The translations under genes and the position numbers were made by a program. Below the pieces are notes generated by a model. It searched no databases and was not told the origin of the DNA. It worked only from the letters and a program-made list of their open reading frames with translations. Below are positions 52,584-58,813 of a DNA stretch of 64,000 bases, one piece after another. The DNA is taken from the NCBI GenBank assembly GCA_037954235.1, contig JBBMOA010000002.1:19564509-19628508 (forward strand), in the 5' to 3' direction. Source of the DNA: Aulostomus chinensis. Its lineage: Eukaryota; Chordata; Actinopteri; Syngnathiformes; Aulostomidae. Position 1 is the first letter of the stretch. Every line of letters starts with the position of its first letter.

Positions 52584-53770
52584 AGAATAAAATAAAATCA
52601 TTTGACAGTTGGCGCTGTGATGTATCAAGATGATGAAGGACACTGTTTATCTATTGTGCATAGAAAGCTATGGTGACTGAGCGGATTCAGCTGCTCCTCT
52701 GGCCCCTCTTTGACACACATGGTGCTGGAGGGATGCCACTGTAGGAGGCAAGGAAGTTGAATTTGTTCCCTTATGGCACATTACTGGAATATTTCACTTT
52801 CTCCAGAGCAAAAGTTCTTATGGCGATGATCTGGCGAGGTTTTGAACAAATTAAAAGGTAGTATTAGGAAACATTGGGGAGGAGGAAAATGTCCACACTC
52901 TGAAAAAAAAAAAAAGGGGGTTCTCCTCTATTTATCTTTCTGTTAGTACTCAGAAATCTGTGCTAATCTGTCCGGGAATGGAGCTGGAGCTGAGGCTCCA
53001 CATGTAAGCAAGAGGAACTTCCTGTCCAACCACTGATCAACAGTGGAGAGGGAGAGCTGCTGCACTGCCTTCCCTCGCAGCTACAAGTTACGCCCATTAT
53101 GAAAAAGTTGAGCTCCCTTCCGGCAAAAACAAATATAACGTAACAAATCATTGACCAGAGCTTCTGCAGCTGGTATAAATAGACCCAAGCAAAATATGCA
53201 GGACATGCAAGGGGAGAGATGGGAATACTCCGCAAGTAACAAACAAAACATGGATGCAAAGCCTGGATATAAATGCTGCTCAACTCTTTTAAATCAGCAA
53301 ACCATTTAAAACCGAGAGCTGGGATCATAGGTTCTTTTAAGAGCGTTACACAGAAGATTTGACCCCTTAGATAGCAGTGAAAGCAGTCCCGGACCTGACA
53401 GGAGCACGACCAACAGGGACAGGATGTGACAAATTTTAAATCCAAGGAAAGTTACGATTGATTCCAGTCAAATAACACAATGAGTAAATAACCAGTGAGT
53501 CTCCAACAAACATGTGAATAATTGTAAACACAGTAGCTGCCTACCGGATGATACACAGCAACGAGCGGGTTAATGAGAAAAAAGAAAGTGTTTCCAGTCT
53601 CCGTTAGCCGCGCGGCTAAGCTAAGCTAATCGCAGAGCTAGTAGCATCAACATCATCACACTGACTGTCGGACCTGGACATAATCCCTCTGCCTCCGCCC
53701 CACCGCCAAACTTACCGGCTTTTTCCTGGTCATATCCCACGACAATAAAATAGTCAGCCAATCTAGCCAT
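133..53770 (-). CDS. sbf2: sbf2 (MTMR13), N-terminal 436 residues, 12 exons, gene runs off the left edge
   Basis: SBF2 is a large (about 1,850-residue) catalytically inactive myotubularin that pairs with MTMR2 and acts as a Rab GEF through its DENN module on endosomal membranes; human mutations cause Charcot-Marie-Tooth type 4B2. Twelve exons with GT-AG introns join in frame: 53716-53770, 38561-38646, 16652-16789, 11572-11706, 10143-10253, 8922-9027, 3700-3832, 2375-2483, 1930-2043, 1367-1444, 1076-1189, 133-261 (1,308 nt). The product starts MARLADYFIVVGYD and follows vertebrate SBF2 closely throughout. The segments are uDENN (roughly residues 1-138, with an acidic linker at its end), cDENN (about 139-330) and dDENN (about 330-436, ending RGPPYRACDLFDE). 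The SBF2, GRAM, pseudophosphatase and PH domains lie beyond position 1. Met 53770 is chosen because it matches the family start and has a purine at -3 and G at +4. The residues (FIVVGYD rather than the SBF1 wording) favour SBF2 over SBF1. Confidence 0.97.
262..1075 (-). other. sbf2 intron 11
   Basis: 814 nt. Holds an (AC)18 microsatellite at 854-889; otherwise unique-looking AT-rich sequence. Confidence 0.9.
854..889. repeat. (AC)18 microsatellite
   Basis: 36 bp uninterrupted, sbf2 intron 11. Confidence 0.97.
1076..1189 (-). CDS. sbf2: sbf2 coding exon 11 (dDENN)
   Basis: 114 nt, residues 356-393, beginning DKEVRAVFLKLFAQLFQGYR and including SCLQLIRIHSEPVIHFHK. The donor is GTAAAA. The acceptor is CCAG preceded directly by T5 and a (TG)15 microsatellite, an unusual polypyrimidine arrangement. 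Both phases are 0, so skipping the exon would remove 38 residues without a frameshift. Confidence 0.96.
1194..1240 (-). repeat. (TG)15T5 tract at the sbf2 exon 11 acceptor
   Basis: In transcript sense this is an interrupted TG tract, then uninterrupted G(TG)15 (1229-1199), five T (1198-1194), then CCAG|GAC of exon 11. The microsatellite thus forms the polypyrimidine region of the acceptor. Confidence 0.95.
1367..1444 (-). CDS. sbf2: sbf2 coding exon 10
   Basis: 78 nt, residues 330-355, reading VLHPDLEIADNAFPPPRTAP then SNLKLL. Acceptor GTTTAG, donor GTAAGT, phase 0 on both sides. It links cDENN to dDENN and is less conserved at its 3' end than the neighbouring exons. Confidence 0.94.
1445..1929 (-). 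other. sbf2 intron 9
   Basis: 485 nt between exons 9 and 10; nothing beyond splice signals seen. Confidence 0.9.
1930..2043 (-). CDS. sbf2: sbf2 coding exon 9 (end of cDENN)
   Basis: 114 nt, residues 292-329, beginning LDVIIVDLDGGTIKIPECIH, a DENN motif (V-D-L-D-x-G), and ending in SLLPEPLLHQTQTALSL. Acceptor CACCAG, donor GTAAGC, phase 0 on both sides. Confidence 0.97.
2044..2374 (-). other. sbf2 intron 8
   Basis: 331 nt; a short A-run near 2191 is the only low-complexity feature. Confidence 0.9.
2375..2483 (-). CDS. sbf2: sbf2 coding exon 8 (cDENN)
   Basis: 109 nt, residues 255-291, beginning SYPYIPILPSRLLEVLSSPT and including PFIIGVHSMF, a signature DENN segment (Y-P-Y-I-P-x-L-P, then PFIxGxH). 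Acceptor AATTAG, donor GTGGGT; phase 2 in, phase 0 out. Confidence 0.97.
2484..3699 (-). other. sbf2 intron 7
   Basis: 1.2 kb. Contains a short SINE-like fragment (3151-3252); the rest is AT-rich with no gene. Confidence 0.9.
3151..3252 (-). mobile_element. truncated tail fragment of the same SINE-like family
   Basis: About 100 bp with the ATCCATCCATCCATTTACTC start, GGTCACGGGGAGCTGGAGCC block and GAGAGGCGGGTTTCACC block. Only the 3' third of the unit remains. In sbf2 intron 7. Confidence 0.75.
3700..3832 (-). CDS. sbf2: sbf2 coding exon 7 (cDENN)
   Basis: 133 nt, residues 211-254 plus two bases of Ser 255, beginning GIQNVLSLFSAVLTEHKVLF and including ACRALEALMFPLKY, the hydrophobic core of the central DENN domain. 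Acceptor ATCCAG, donor GTAAGT; phase 1 in, phase 2 out. Confidence 0.97.
3833..8921 (-). other. sbf2 intron 6
   Basis: 5.1 kb. Contains a (TTTA)n patch near 6006-6027, an A15 run near 6500, and C12 at 7597-7608. No exon or RNA gene recognised. Confidence 0.88.
8922..9027 (-). CDS. sbf2: sbf2 coding exon 6
   Basis: 106 nt, residues 176-210 plus one base of Gly 211, reading KLFSLGAGDRQLIQTPL and ending SVALLFQQL. The acceptor is CTACAG. The donor is GTTGGT, with T at +3, a poor match to the consensus. The reading frame and the phase of exon 7 require this boundary. Confidence 0.93.
9028..10142 (-). other. sbf2 intron 5
   Basis: 1.1 kb. G14 run at 9898-9911; a CACC/GC-rich patch just inside the exon 5 donor side. 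No other feature. Confidence 0.9.
10143..10253 (-). CDS. sbf2: sbf2 coding exon 5
   Basis: 111 nt, residues 139-175, beginning GCLGLIYTVHIDSL and ending VPVAGGSQ. Acceptor CCACAG, donor GTACGT, phase 0 on both sides. It matches the (A)CLGLIYTV...AGGSQ segment of SBF2 at the start of the cDENN region. Confidence 0.96.
10254..11571 (-). other. sbf2 intron 4
   Basis: 1.3 kb. (GT)14 at 11368-11395 and G14 at 11493-11506 near the exon 4 donor. No gene. Confidence 0.9.
11368..11395. repeat. (GT)14 microsatellite
   Basis: 28 bp uninterrupted, sbf2 intron 4. Confidence 0.95.
11572..11706 (-). CDS. sbf2: sbf2 coding exon 4 (acidic linker and VFAPKSL motif)
   Basis: 135 nt, residues 94-138. The first 18 residues are a very acidic linker (DGDEDEDAEED), followed by GLIQPAQVFAPKSLILVSR and LDYPEIFR. 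Acceptor TCTCAG, donor GTAAGA, phase 0 on both sides. The linker is more acidic than the mammalian one (remembered family sequence); the rest is near-identical to vertebrate SBF2. Confidence 0.97.
11707..16651 (-). other. sbf2 intron 3
   Basis: 4.9 kb. A degraded SINE-like copy at 16243-16590 is the clearest content. A 129-codon plus-strand ORF at 13094-13483 resembles no family I know and contains an internally repeated 15-nt word (near 13211 and 13421). The rest is AT-rich. Confidence 0.88.
16243..16590 (-). mobile_element. degraded copy of the same SINE-like family
   Basis: Shares the ATCCATCCATC tail, the GGAGCCCATCCCAGCT and CACCAGTCCATCACAGG blocks and the ACCCACGCAGACACAGGGAG block with the 61475 copy, but with more substitutions and no clean target duplication. 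It lies in intron 3 of sbf2, in the sense orientation of the gene. Confidence 0.75.
16652..16789 (-). CDS. sbf2: sbf2 coding exon 3 (uDENN core)
   Basis: 138 nt, residues 48-93, beginning FCQPGGWRLSRERKAP and including [20 protein letters not shown], the most conserved part of the uDENN segment. Acceptor TTGCAG, donor GTAGGA, phase 0 on both sides. A degraded SINE-like copy lies about 60 nt beyond the donor in intron 3. Confidence 0.97.
18343..18438. repeat. 96-bp alternating pyrimidine-purine tract (TG/CG)
   Basis: Uninterrupted alternation of T/C and G/A including a CGCGCGCATG core and a long (TG)n; a strong Z-DNA-forming candidate in sbf2 intron 2. Confidence 0.95.
19258..19336. repeat. 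(AC)39 microsatellite
   Basis: 79 bp uninterrupted; the longest pure CA tract in the window. Confidence 0.97.
27507..27826. mobile_element. foldback (long terminal inverted repeat) MITE-like element
   Basis: 320 bp whose two halves are inverted copies. The left end CACTGGGCCTCATTCATGAA pairs with the right end (CACTGGGTCTCATTCATGAA on the opposite strand). The inner arms also pair (CCTCAATTTAGTCTTACAGA on the left at 27564-27583 matches the right arm in reverse). The transcript would form a hairpin with arms of about 150 nt. No coding capacity and no clear target duplication. The GGGCCTCATTC(A/G)TGAA end also occurs once near 46449, as expected for a family end. Confidence 0.7.
29456..29499. 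repeat. perfect 44-bp palindrome without spacer
   Basis: Centred between 29477 and 29478 (core CTTGTGTACACAAG). All 22 base pairs of each arm match; the symmetry breaks at 29455/29500. It could extrude as a cruciform or fold as a hairpin in RNA. No flanking element recognised. Confidence 0.95.
33001..33216. repeat. compound TA/CA/TATG repeat with 51-bp tandem duplication and (GATA)n tail
   Basis: A unit starting ATATATGTACTGTATACATG occurs at 33031 and again at 33082 (period 51). It is followed by (AC)n/(TA)n and then TAGATAGATAGATCGATAAA-type GATA repeats to about 33216. Confidence 0.9.
33373..34007 (+). mobile_element. hAT-like DNA transposon relic with CGGBP1/BED-type zinc-finger fragment
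   Basis: 635 bp bounded by imperfect inverted termini (TAGGGCCCTATAATTTCC left; the right end, reverse-complemented, reads TAGGGCCCCATGAATTCC) and flanked on both sides by AGTAAT. Inside, from 33561, the plus strand reads MALPPSAKKLGNTT..., then one frame shift and one stop later an FCxFC-(x)n-H-L-x-S-K-S-H zinc-finger pattern. That layout matches the N-terminal finger of CGGBP1-like proteins derived from hAT transposases. The catalytic region is absent, so this is an internally deleted, non-autonomous and broken copy. Family placement is from memory; the boundaries are read directly. Confidence 0.75.
35512..35558. repeat. (AC)23 microsatellite
   Basis: 47 bp uninterrupted, sbf2 intron 2. 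Confidence 0.97.
38561..38646 (-). CDS. sbf2: sbf2 coding exon 2
   Basis: 86 nt, residues 19-47, beginning with the Gly split across intron 1 and reading GSGEGCGKIIQRF then PKKDWEGTAFPQGVEM. Acceptor CTCAG, donor GTGAGT, phase 1 in and phase 0 out. It matches the RFPxKDWxxxxFPQG motif of SBF proteins. It is isolated between two giant introns and was found by reading the minus strand for this motif. Confidence 0.95.
39280..39850. repeat. possible old DNA-transposon remnant with repeated CGGAATAT words
   Basis: The left end TATATTCCGATCGTGCACCA and the right end (opposite strand CATATTCCGATTAAGGTC) share the inverted ATATTCCGAT core. Several further CGGAATAT/CGGAAT words sit near both ends (39383, 39798, 39828). 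No coding sequence survives. The assignment is tentative. Confidence 0.35.
41500..41696. repeat. compound (TATC)n/(CT)n/(TA)n/(CA)n tract
   Basis: Runs of TATATC, its inverted counterpart GATATA, CTCTCT, TATATA and an almost pure (CA)n (41649-41696, one break) in succession; self-complementary over much of its length. Confidence 0.93.
42239..42263. repeat. (GAA)8 microsatellite
   Basis: Short uninterrupted purine triplet run in sbf2 intron 1. Confidence 0.9.
43241..43289. repeat. (AC)n with GC-containing alternating start
   Basis: 49 bp of alternating purine-pyrimidine beginning ACACGCATGCGCACGCACGC then (AC)n. Confidence 0.95.
44877..44917. repeat. (TG)n followed by G9
   Basis: 31 bp of TG repeat joined to a nine-base G run. 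Confidence 0.93.
45083..45163 (+). repeat. teleost interspersed repeat fragment (TATAGCGCCAAATCACAAC family)
   Basis: TTATTCGTATAGCGCCAAAT followed by CACAACAAAAGTTATCTCAT and GACACTTTACAAGTAGAGCA is a block I recognise as a high-copy repeat of fish genomes. Only one end is present; the class is uncertain. Confidence 0.6.
46045..46190 (+). repeat. teleost interspersed repeat fragment (ATTAGATTCAACTTTATTGTCAT family)
   Basis: A (TTAGA)n lead followed by TTCAACTTTACTGTCATCCT, ACATGTCACAGGTACTAGGC and AACAAAATGCAG, a familiar high-copy fish repeat. The 3' boundary is indistinct. Confidence 0.6.
47457..47482. repeat. C16-A10 homopolymer pair
   Basis: Sixteen C directly followed by ten A; a sequencing and assembly hazard. 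Confidence 0.93.
51011..51044. repeat. (GT)17 microsatellite
   Basis: 34 bp uninterrupted, sbf2 intron 1. Confidence 0.95.
52520..52578. repeat. (AC)n microsatellite, 59 bp
   Basis: Uninterrupted, sbf2 intron 1, about 1.1 kb inside the exon 1 donor. Confidence 0.97.
53716..53770 (-). CDS. sbf2: sbf2 coding exon 1
   Basis: Encodes residues 1-18 (MARLADYFIVVGYDQEKA) plus the first base of a Gly codon. The donor is GTAAGT (phase 1). It begins the uDENN segment; the transcript also carries upstream leader sequence above 53770. Confidence 0.96.
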
Positions 53771-53960
53771 GTCTTCCGCTTTTCCCGAGATATACCAACA
53801 CAATTCAGCATTTTTCCTTCTTCCAAAGCACAGCCATTTTTGACAGAAGGAGTGTCAGTGCGCTTGCGTGCAGAGGCTGAAGACATCCATGGGCGTGGGC
53901 CCTGGAGTTTACAAATACAGCTCTGTGCCCCTCAGAGAGACCTCTAAACACACACTCAAT
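53771..53960 (-). promoter_or_regulatory. sbf2: sbf2 leader and promoter-proximal region
   Basis: Minus-strand sequence above the start codon. It is richer in CpG than the surrounding intron and contains an AAAATGGC element (YY1-like, near 53840), a CCACGCCC (Sp/KLF-like) motif near 53895, and no TATA box near the gene start. A closed upstream ORF of 10 codons (53837-53805, stop TGA) and a longer out-of-frame ORF from 53886 that overlaps the main start are visible if transcription begins above them. The exact transcription start cannot be read from sequence. Confidence 0.6.
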
Positions 53961-55487
53961 TCACCAGAATAATCCGATATTACAGAGTAAGACTGTGAGG
54001 AAGACATTTATAGTGCCATACAAAAGAAACTGAGGTCAGGGTTCCCAAAAGAGGCACAAGTCCTTCCCACAATAAAATGAAATAGAAAGCAACTGCACAA
54101 TGCAAAACTTTCATTTAATAACTTCAGAACTGTTGAAACATGTTGCAAAGTGACCTTAATGCACTGTAACCTTGTGTGTGTTTTAAATGCCTTTTTTATT
54201 ACTGCCAAGTGTTAGAATTTAAAGGCAACCTATCAGTATTTTTCTTTCTACAGTGGCTTAACTCTCCATTTCCGTGACTAGGAGCACTGTGGTACCCACA
54301 ACCAGTTATCATGAACACTGATTCCTTTGTCTGGTCTAATTATGATTATGAATATTTTTGGAGGCTCTGGGAGTTTCTAGGAATGAAATAACATTTGGGG
54401 AGAAAAGACATTTCTGTCAAAGGTAACTGACATTCATGAAGACAGAATTCTAAACACCATATATTATAGCAACCAACCTCCCAACACTTACTGCCCTTAT
54501 TTCTTATGAGAGTTCTTAGCTTAGATTTATCATCAGGATTGAGTGCCAGTGGCACTTCAGTTGTGGTTATTGAATTTTAAGTGTGAGTCAAAAAGAGTTG
54601 AAGCTGCTTAAATTAAGAAGAAAGGGGGTAGCGTCATGAAATCACATGTCTTTCAAGCCTTACTTATCAAATCTAATCAAATTAATTTCATGGAAAGCAT
54701 CATCTGTGCTCTATGGCTGGTGACATTATTTGGAGGTTGTCTGTCTCTGTGACTGTATATACCTCCCCGTGACCTCAGAAAACATGTGTTTGACCGTAAC
54801 CAAAGAATTCATACACTAATCATGACAACATTTCACATAAACCCCTATTAGAATGAAATGATTAGCTTTTATCCAAAAGTCAATGACATCAAGCATTTTC
54901 AGACATCATATCTCATGTAAATTGTAACACAACAGGGGGGTGGAGACATAAAAGCTCTGGGTTTTGTTTTGAAATGCTTCCTTGAATTATTATTTCACAA
55001 ACACAGTGAGGGACAAGGCAGCCTCCTGCAAAATTTGAATATTTGTGAAAACAGTCGCAGGAAATAACCCTTGGAAATCAGGACCCCAAACAACCATCAC
55101 CATCAACAGCAGGAACACAGCAAACCATCTGTACTACATTTTCTCTCACTCTTCATGTCTTTTTTTAACATGTCTAATCCTAGATCTTTTCTGTGAGTCT
55201 CTCTTTCTCTTCCCACTTAATATTTGCTAATGAAGGAAACATGAAGACAGAGGTGAATAAAGAGTTGAACCTGAGCCAAAACATGAAGAAATACACACCG
55301 GATGTTTGCACGTAGTGTTGATAATTACACGACAATTATGAGAGATTAATGTGACCTCAAACAACAAACATTTCCACTTTCATCGCAGCGCTATAATATT
55401 AATGAATCATCTTTCAAATTTCTGCCTTTGGGCTTGACGTGTTTTCTTTTTCCTGGCACTCACGAGGTTAGTTGCTCAGGTTTCCTG

Positions 55488-55537
<50 letters not shown>

Positions 55538-57285
55538 GCATGCATGCATACACATACACACCTGTAAACGAGAAAGGTACGACAAACACTGTCAGTCATC
55601 CTATGACAGTAAGTTCACGGGGGACAAGCAAAATATTTCTATATAAGGAGGCAAAGAGCAGCAGCGGTGTTTTGTTGTCCTGATTGCACAACTTCTCTTT
55701 GTTAACTCTTGTACTGGGATTACATGTCTGCCGGAGGCAATTATCATTAAAGAGTGCTTGCTGGTTTACAGCACATGTGTTAGGCATTTATGTATTATTT
55801 GAGTGTAAAATATGATACCATGTGTGGAATGAGGTCGCATAAGATATAAATATACTCGAGGAGGTCAGTGTCATGGACTAAAGACAATAAGATATGAATT
55901 ATAGGATGCTGATATGATCGAGTGGAATGTCTTTGCCTTAATGAAGAAAAACAAGTGAAACTGAAAGAAGAAATCAAAACTGAAAGAAATGCATCGTCTG
56001 TAAAAATGTAATTAACACCAGACCTTGTACTCACACAAATTTCAACACTGGTAAAACCAGATTTCTTTAATATTTACAGCATTTCATCACAGGTTTTTGA
56101 AGTACAGATAATCTTTTCATTACAACATGAAGATCTCAGATTCATGTGCCTTCACCAGCTCAGGGTCAACTGGATTACGGCTGTAATAAACAAAAAAATG
56201 TGTTATCGCCCTCGTGAGATTGCTGTCTTAAATGTTATTAGAAGCCTTTTCGCTTTGTGTCCGCTCATTTTGCTTTCATGTAAACTCATAGGGATGTTGC
56301 TTGCCGCGTGCAGAGTGACTTACAGAGCTGAAGTCAAGTAATGTGGGGGGTGAGATCCTCTGAGACATAGAGGCAGACTTGATGGCTCTCCTTTTATCAG
56401 CCCATAGATTCTTGTGTATGCATTCCTATAAGGAGAACCGAAAAGTCTTATTACTTACTGTCTAAAAGCAACAAATGAGAAGAATTATTTAAAAAATGTC
56501 TGAGCCAATATTGTTCATGGATTATTGTTCGACTCCATTTTCTGACTCTTGATTCATTTTAGATAATTGTAAAATTCCATTTCACACCAATCCACATAGC
56601 AAAATAAATGACATGGTTAGCCTACAGTCAAATATTTGCTTTGCACAAACAAATACATTATATTGGGTTTACGGTGAGACATACTTTACTATATTTAATG
56701 AGTTACCCAATGCTTGTCTCTTTACCAAATCTCAAATTCATCATCCTGTGTGTTTTCAAGCTGACATGGAACTTCACCGTGTCAGGGAGTGCCTTGAAAA
56801 GTAGACTATGGAAACATTCCTTAAATTTTATATTACACAATTAGCCCATCGGACTGAAAGGAACGCTAACAAAAACTAAAGTTAACCAACCCTGAAGTTC
56901 AAACACAACATTTTCTGGTGATCTAAGCTGAACATAATGTACTCCACAGTAGAGGGAGTTGACTTCACTATACTTCATGATTATTTTAATCCTGCTAATT
57001 GTACATAAAATGATTCTTTTTTTTTAAAGAAGAAAAAAAAGAATTTCTAGAGAATGTATCAAAAATTATCTTTGAAAAAGAAATAATTTGGAAACTGCAG
57101 CACTGCTTCTTTTTATCATAACATGCTTCATGACTATGTTACAGTGTAATTCTGTATCTTTTATCTTTGTATTGTGTTGCATTGTTGTACTAAGCAAGCA
57201 GCAGTACAGCACTAATGCGCTGCATGGGGTGGGGGAGAGGATGAGAGTCTGTGTGTGTCCGTCAATGAGTCCCTCCCACCTCCTG
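53961..57285. other. shared upstream region between sbf2 and adm
   Basis: About 3.3 kb between divergent promoters, with no coding signal. It contains an (CA)23 tract at 55489-55535 and isolated RCGTG words (near 55437 and 56306) that could be hypoxia-response cores. Regulatory elements of adm are expected here but cannot be proven from sequence alone. Confidence 0.8.
55489..55535. repeat. (CA)23 microsatellite
   Basis: 47 bp uninterrupted in the sbf2-adm spacer. Confidence 0.97.
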
Positions 57286-57293
57286 TATAAAGG
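57286..57293 (+). promoter_or_regulatory. adm: adm TATA box
   Basis: TATAAAGG, about 30 bp before the inferred transcription start (about 57316) and preceded by CCTCCCACCTCC (CACC/Sp-like) and a GGGGTGGGGGAG stretch. A TATA-driven start fits a highly inducible peptide-hormone gene such as adrenomedullin. Confidence 0.8.
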
Positions 57294-57315
57294 CTCCCTG
57301 TCTGGTGTGTAGGAG

Positions 57316-57444
57316 CTATTAGCAGAGTGACACAGCTGCCTTACAGAACCAGAAGCAAATTTCAGAAAACCTGTGGAGTACTCTTTTGAAGCTGACTCTA
57401 GAAGAAGAGCTTTCTCATCCCGCTGAAGAATCAGAGAATTTCAG
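57316..57444 (+). other. adm: adm exon 1 (5' untranslated)
   Basis: Leader exon placed from the TATA box to the donor CAG|GTATGC at 57445. It has no start codon that leads into the peptide frame. Intron 1 (57445-58027) separates it from the coding exons, matching the non-coding first exon of vertebrate ADM genes. The 5' end is inferred to within some tens of bases. Confidence 0.75.
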
Positions 57445-58027
57445 GTATGCGCACTTTCTTTTAGAGACATCGCTGAGATTTGCTGTTATTCCAGCTTGAT
57501 GGCTTTATCTTTGCTTCTTTTCTTTTTTTTTTTTTAGGTCAGGGCACAAGTGTGTAGACAAGGACAGGTTATCTGTCTGGTTATATAAGCAGTTCAGCTC
57601 TTAATGTATGCGTCTGTGCTGGAGCTGAATTTAACAGTGCACATCACAGAGTTAATTAATTGAGCTAATTTTGTGCTTTTTAATCAAGGAGTTAGTAGCA
57701 TTTTAGTTTTGTTTGAGCTGTCCTATTTTGGACCCCCTCATCGGAAGACAGTGTCCTTCACATTATTGGTCAGGGCCCCAAAACCTGGTTGTAGATTTAC
57801 TTAACTGAGAAAAAAAAAAATCTGACCTTAGCTTAACATCTTAAATAAATGAATGATTAGTGCAAATAACTTGGATTTTGGACTCTTGTGTAAGCAAGCA
57901 CCATGGTGGTTCTTATGAACATATGGTACATGAGAAAACTGCATAGTGAGAAAATCAGGAATTCAAGAAGTTAAATATTAATTCATAGAATGAATAAATA
58001 ACTGAATGTTTTCTTTTGTCTCCACAG

Positions 58028-58136
58028 GAGGTCAAGACAAGATGAAACTGATCTTCCAGTCCTTCCTCTATTGCTGTCTAATGGCAACAGTAGCACACTG
58101 TGTGGAACTTGAAGTGAATCCCAAGTTGAGAAAAAG
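58028..58136 (+). other. adm: adm exon 2 (start codon, signal peptide)
   Basis: Acceptor CCACAG at 58022-58027. The ATG at 58042 has A at -3. Donor AAG|GTGAGT. Carries 14 nt of leader and codons 1-31 plus two bases of Arg32. Confidence 0.93.
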
Positions 58137-58813
58137 GTGAGTTAATTGATAAGTGATTGGTTTCCTTCTACTTGGGGCAGCCTGCCGAATCAGTAACAGC
58201 AGCTACCTGCCCACTGAATTAACTTCCTAAGATTAATGGATTTTTTTCCTCCCCACCAAGGCTAAGCATATGGCTTGGGAGCAGACTGAGACGAGATCTA
58301 GACAGAGTATCCGTGGAGAAGACTGAAAACTCTGAGCACCTTGTCAGGCCAGAAGATATCAGGGATACCATGCTGCCACATTCCAGGTAAGACCACTTAA
58401 CAGTCCGACTAAAAAAAAACAGCACGATGACCAAATAGATACACGCATAAATCACCTCAGAAATGAACAGCTTGGATTAATGTCCCTTCTCTCTCGCACT
58501 GTCTCCCAGCACTGAAACCAATGTCCGAACCAAGAGGTCTAAAAATTCTGCCAACCATTCAAGAAGACAGGGTTGTTCGCTGGGCACCTGCACAGTGCAT
58601 GACCTGGCGCACCGTCTGCACATACTCAATAACAAGCTGAAGATCGGGAGTGCCCCTGTTGACAAAATCAGCCCACAGGGATACGGCCGGAGGCGTCGTT
58701 CCCTTCCAGAGAGCAGAATCGCACTGCGGCTCGAGCAGGGCAGGCTGAGGCCCATGTGGAGCAAAACGGATTCACAAGTTCACAGGCTTGAAGCTCTCCT
58801 GAGACAGACATGA
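58042..58813 (+). CDS. adm: adm, preproadrenomedullin (adm1/adma type), complete, 174 residues
   Basis: Secreted vasodilator and vascular/lymphatic development peptide that signals through CALCRL-RAMP receptors. The coding exons are 58042-58136, 58261-58386 and 58510-58813, all with GT-AG introns (124 and 123 nt). Residues 1-20 form a hydrophobic signal peptide (MKLIFQSFLYCCLMATVAHC). Residues 22-43 are the PAMP-like region, ending WLGSRLRR. Lys-Arg at 82-83 precedes the mature peptide, residues 84-132, with the disulfide ring C96-SLGT-C101, the helix TVHDLAHRLHILNNK, and the C-terminus KISPQGY. Gly133 donates the amide, followed by RRRR (134-137) for convertase cleavage. The tail 138-174 has no known function. 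The ring and the amidated Tyr identify adrenomedullin; the divergent position next to sbf2 points to the ADM1 orthologue rather than ADM2 or ADM5. Confidence 0.97.
58261..58386 (+). other. adm: adm exon 3 (PAMP-like region)
   Basis: Acceptor CACCAAG after a T-rich tract, donor CAG|GTAAGA, phase 2 on both sides. Encodes residues 32-73, including the PAMP C-terminal equivalent and the acidic mid-region. Confidence 0.93.

Larger units (their letters stand above)
38647..53715 (-). other. sbf2 intron 1 (giant)
   Basis: 15.1 kb. Contains several long CA/TG tracts, a compound TATC/CT/TA/CA tract (41500-41696), a (GAA)n tract (42239-42263), two familiar teleost interspersed-repeat fragments (45083, 46045), and a possible old DNA transposon (39280-39850). 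A 160-codon minus-strand ORF (52963-53445) near its 5' end has no recognisable domain. Confidence 0.88.

Noticed and set aside
52963..53445. 160-codon minus-strand ORF, the longest open frame in the window
   Set aside because: It lies inside sbf2 intron 1. Its Cys- and aromatic-rich product shows no domain, the start has no supporting context, and an ORF of this length can arise by chance in 64 kb. RNA-seq coverage or conservation would be needed.
53771..53803. In-frame extension upstream of sbf2 Met1 (CWYISGKAED)
   Set aside because: It has no ATG start (it would begin at TTG), and the family starts at MARLADYF.
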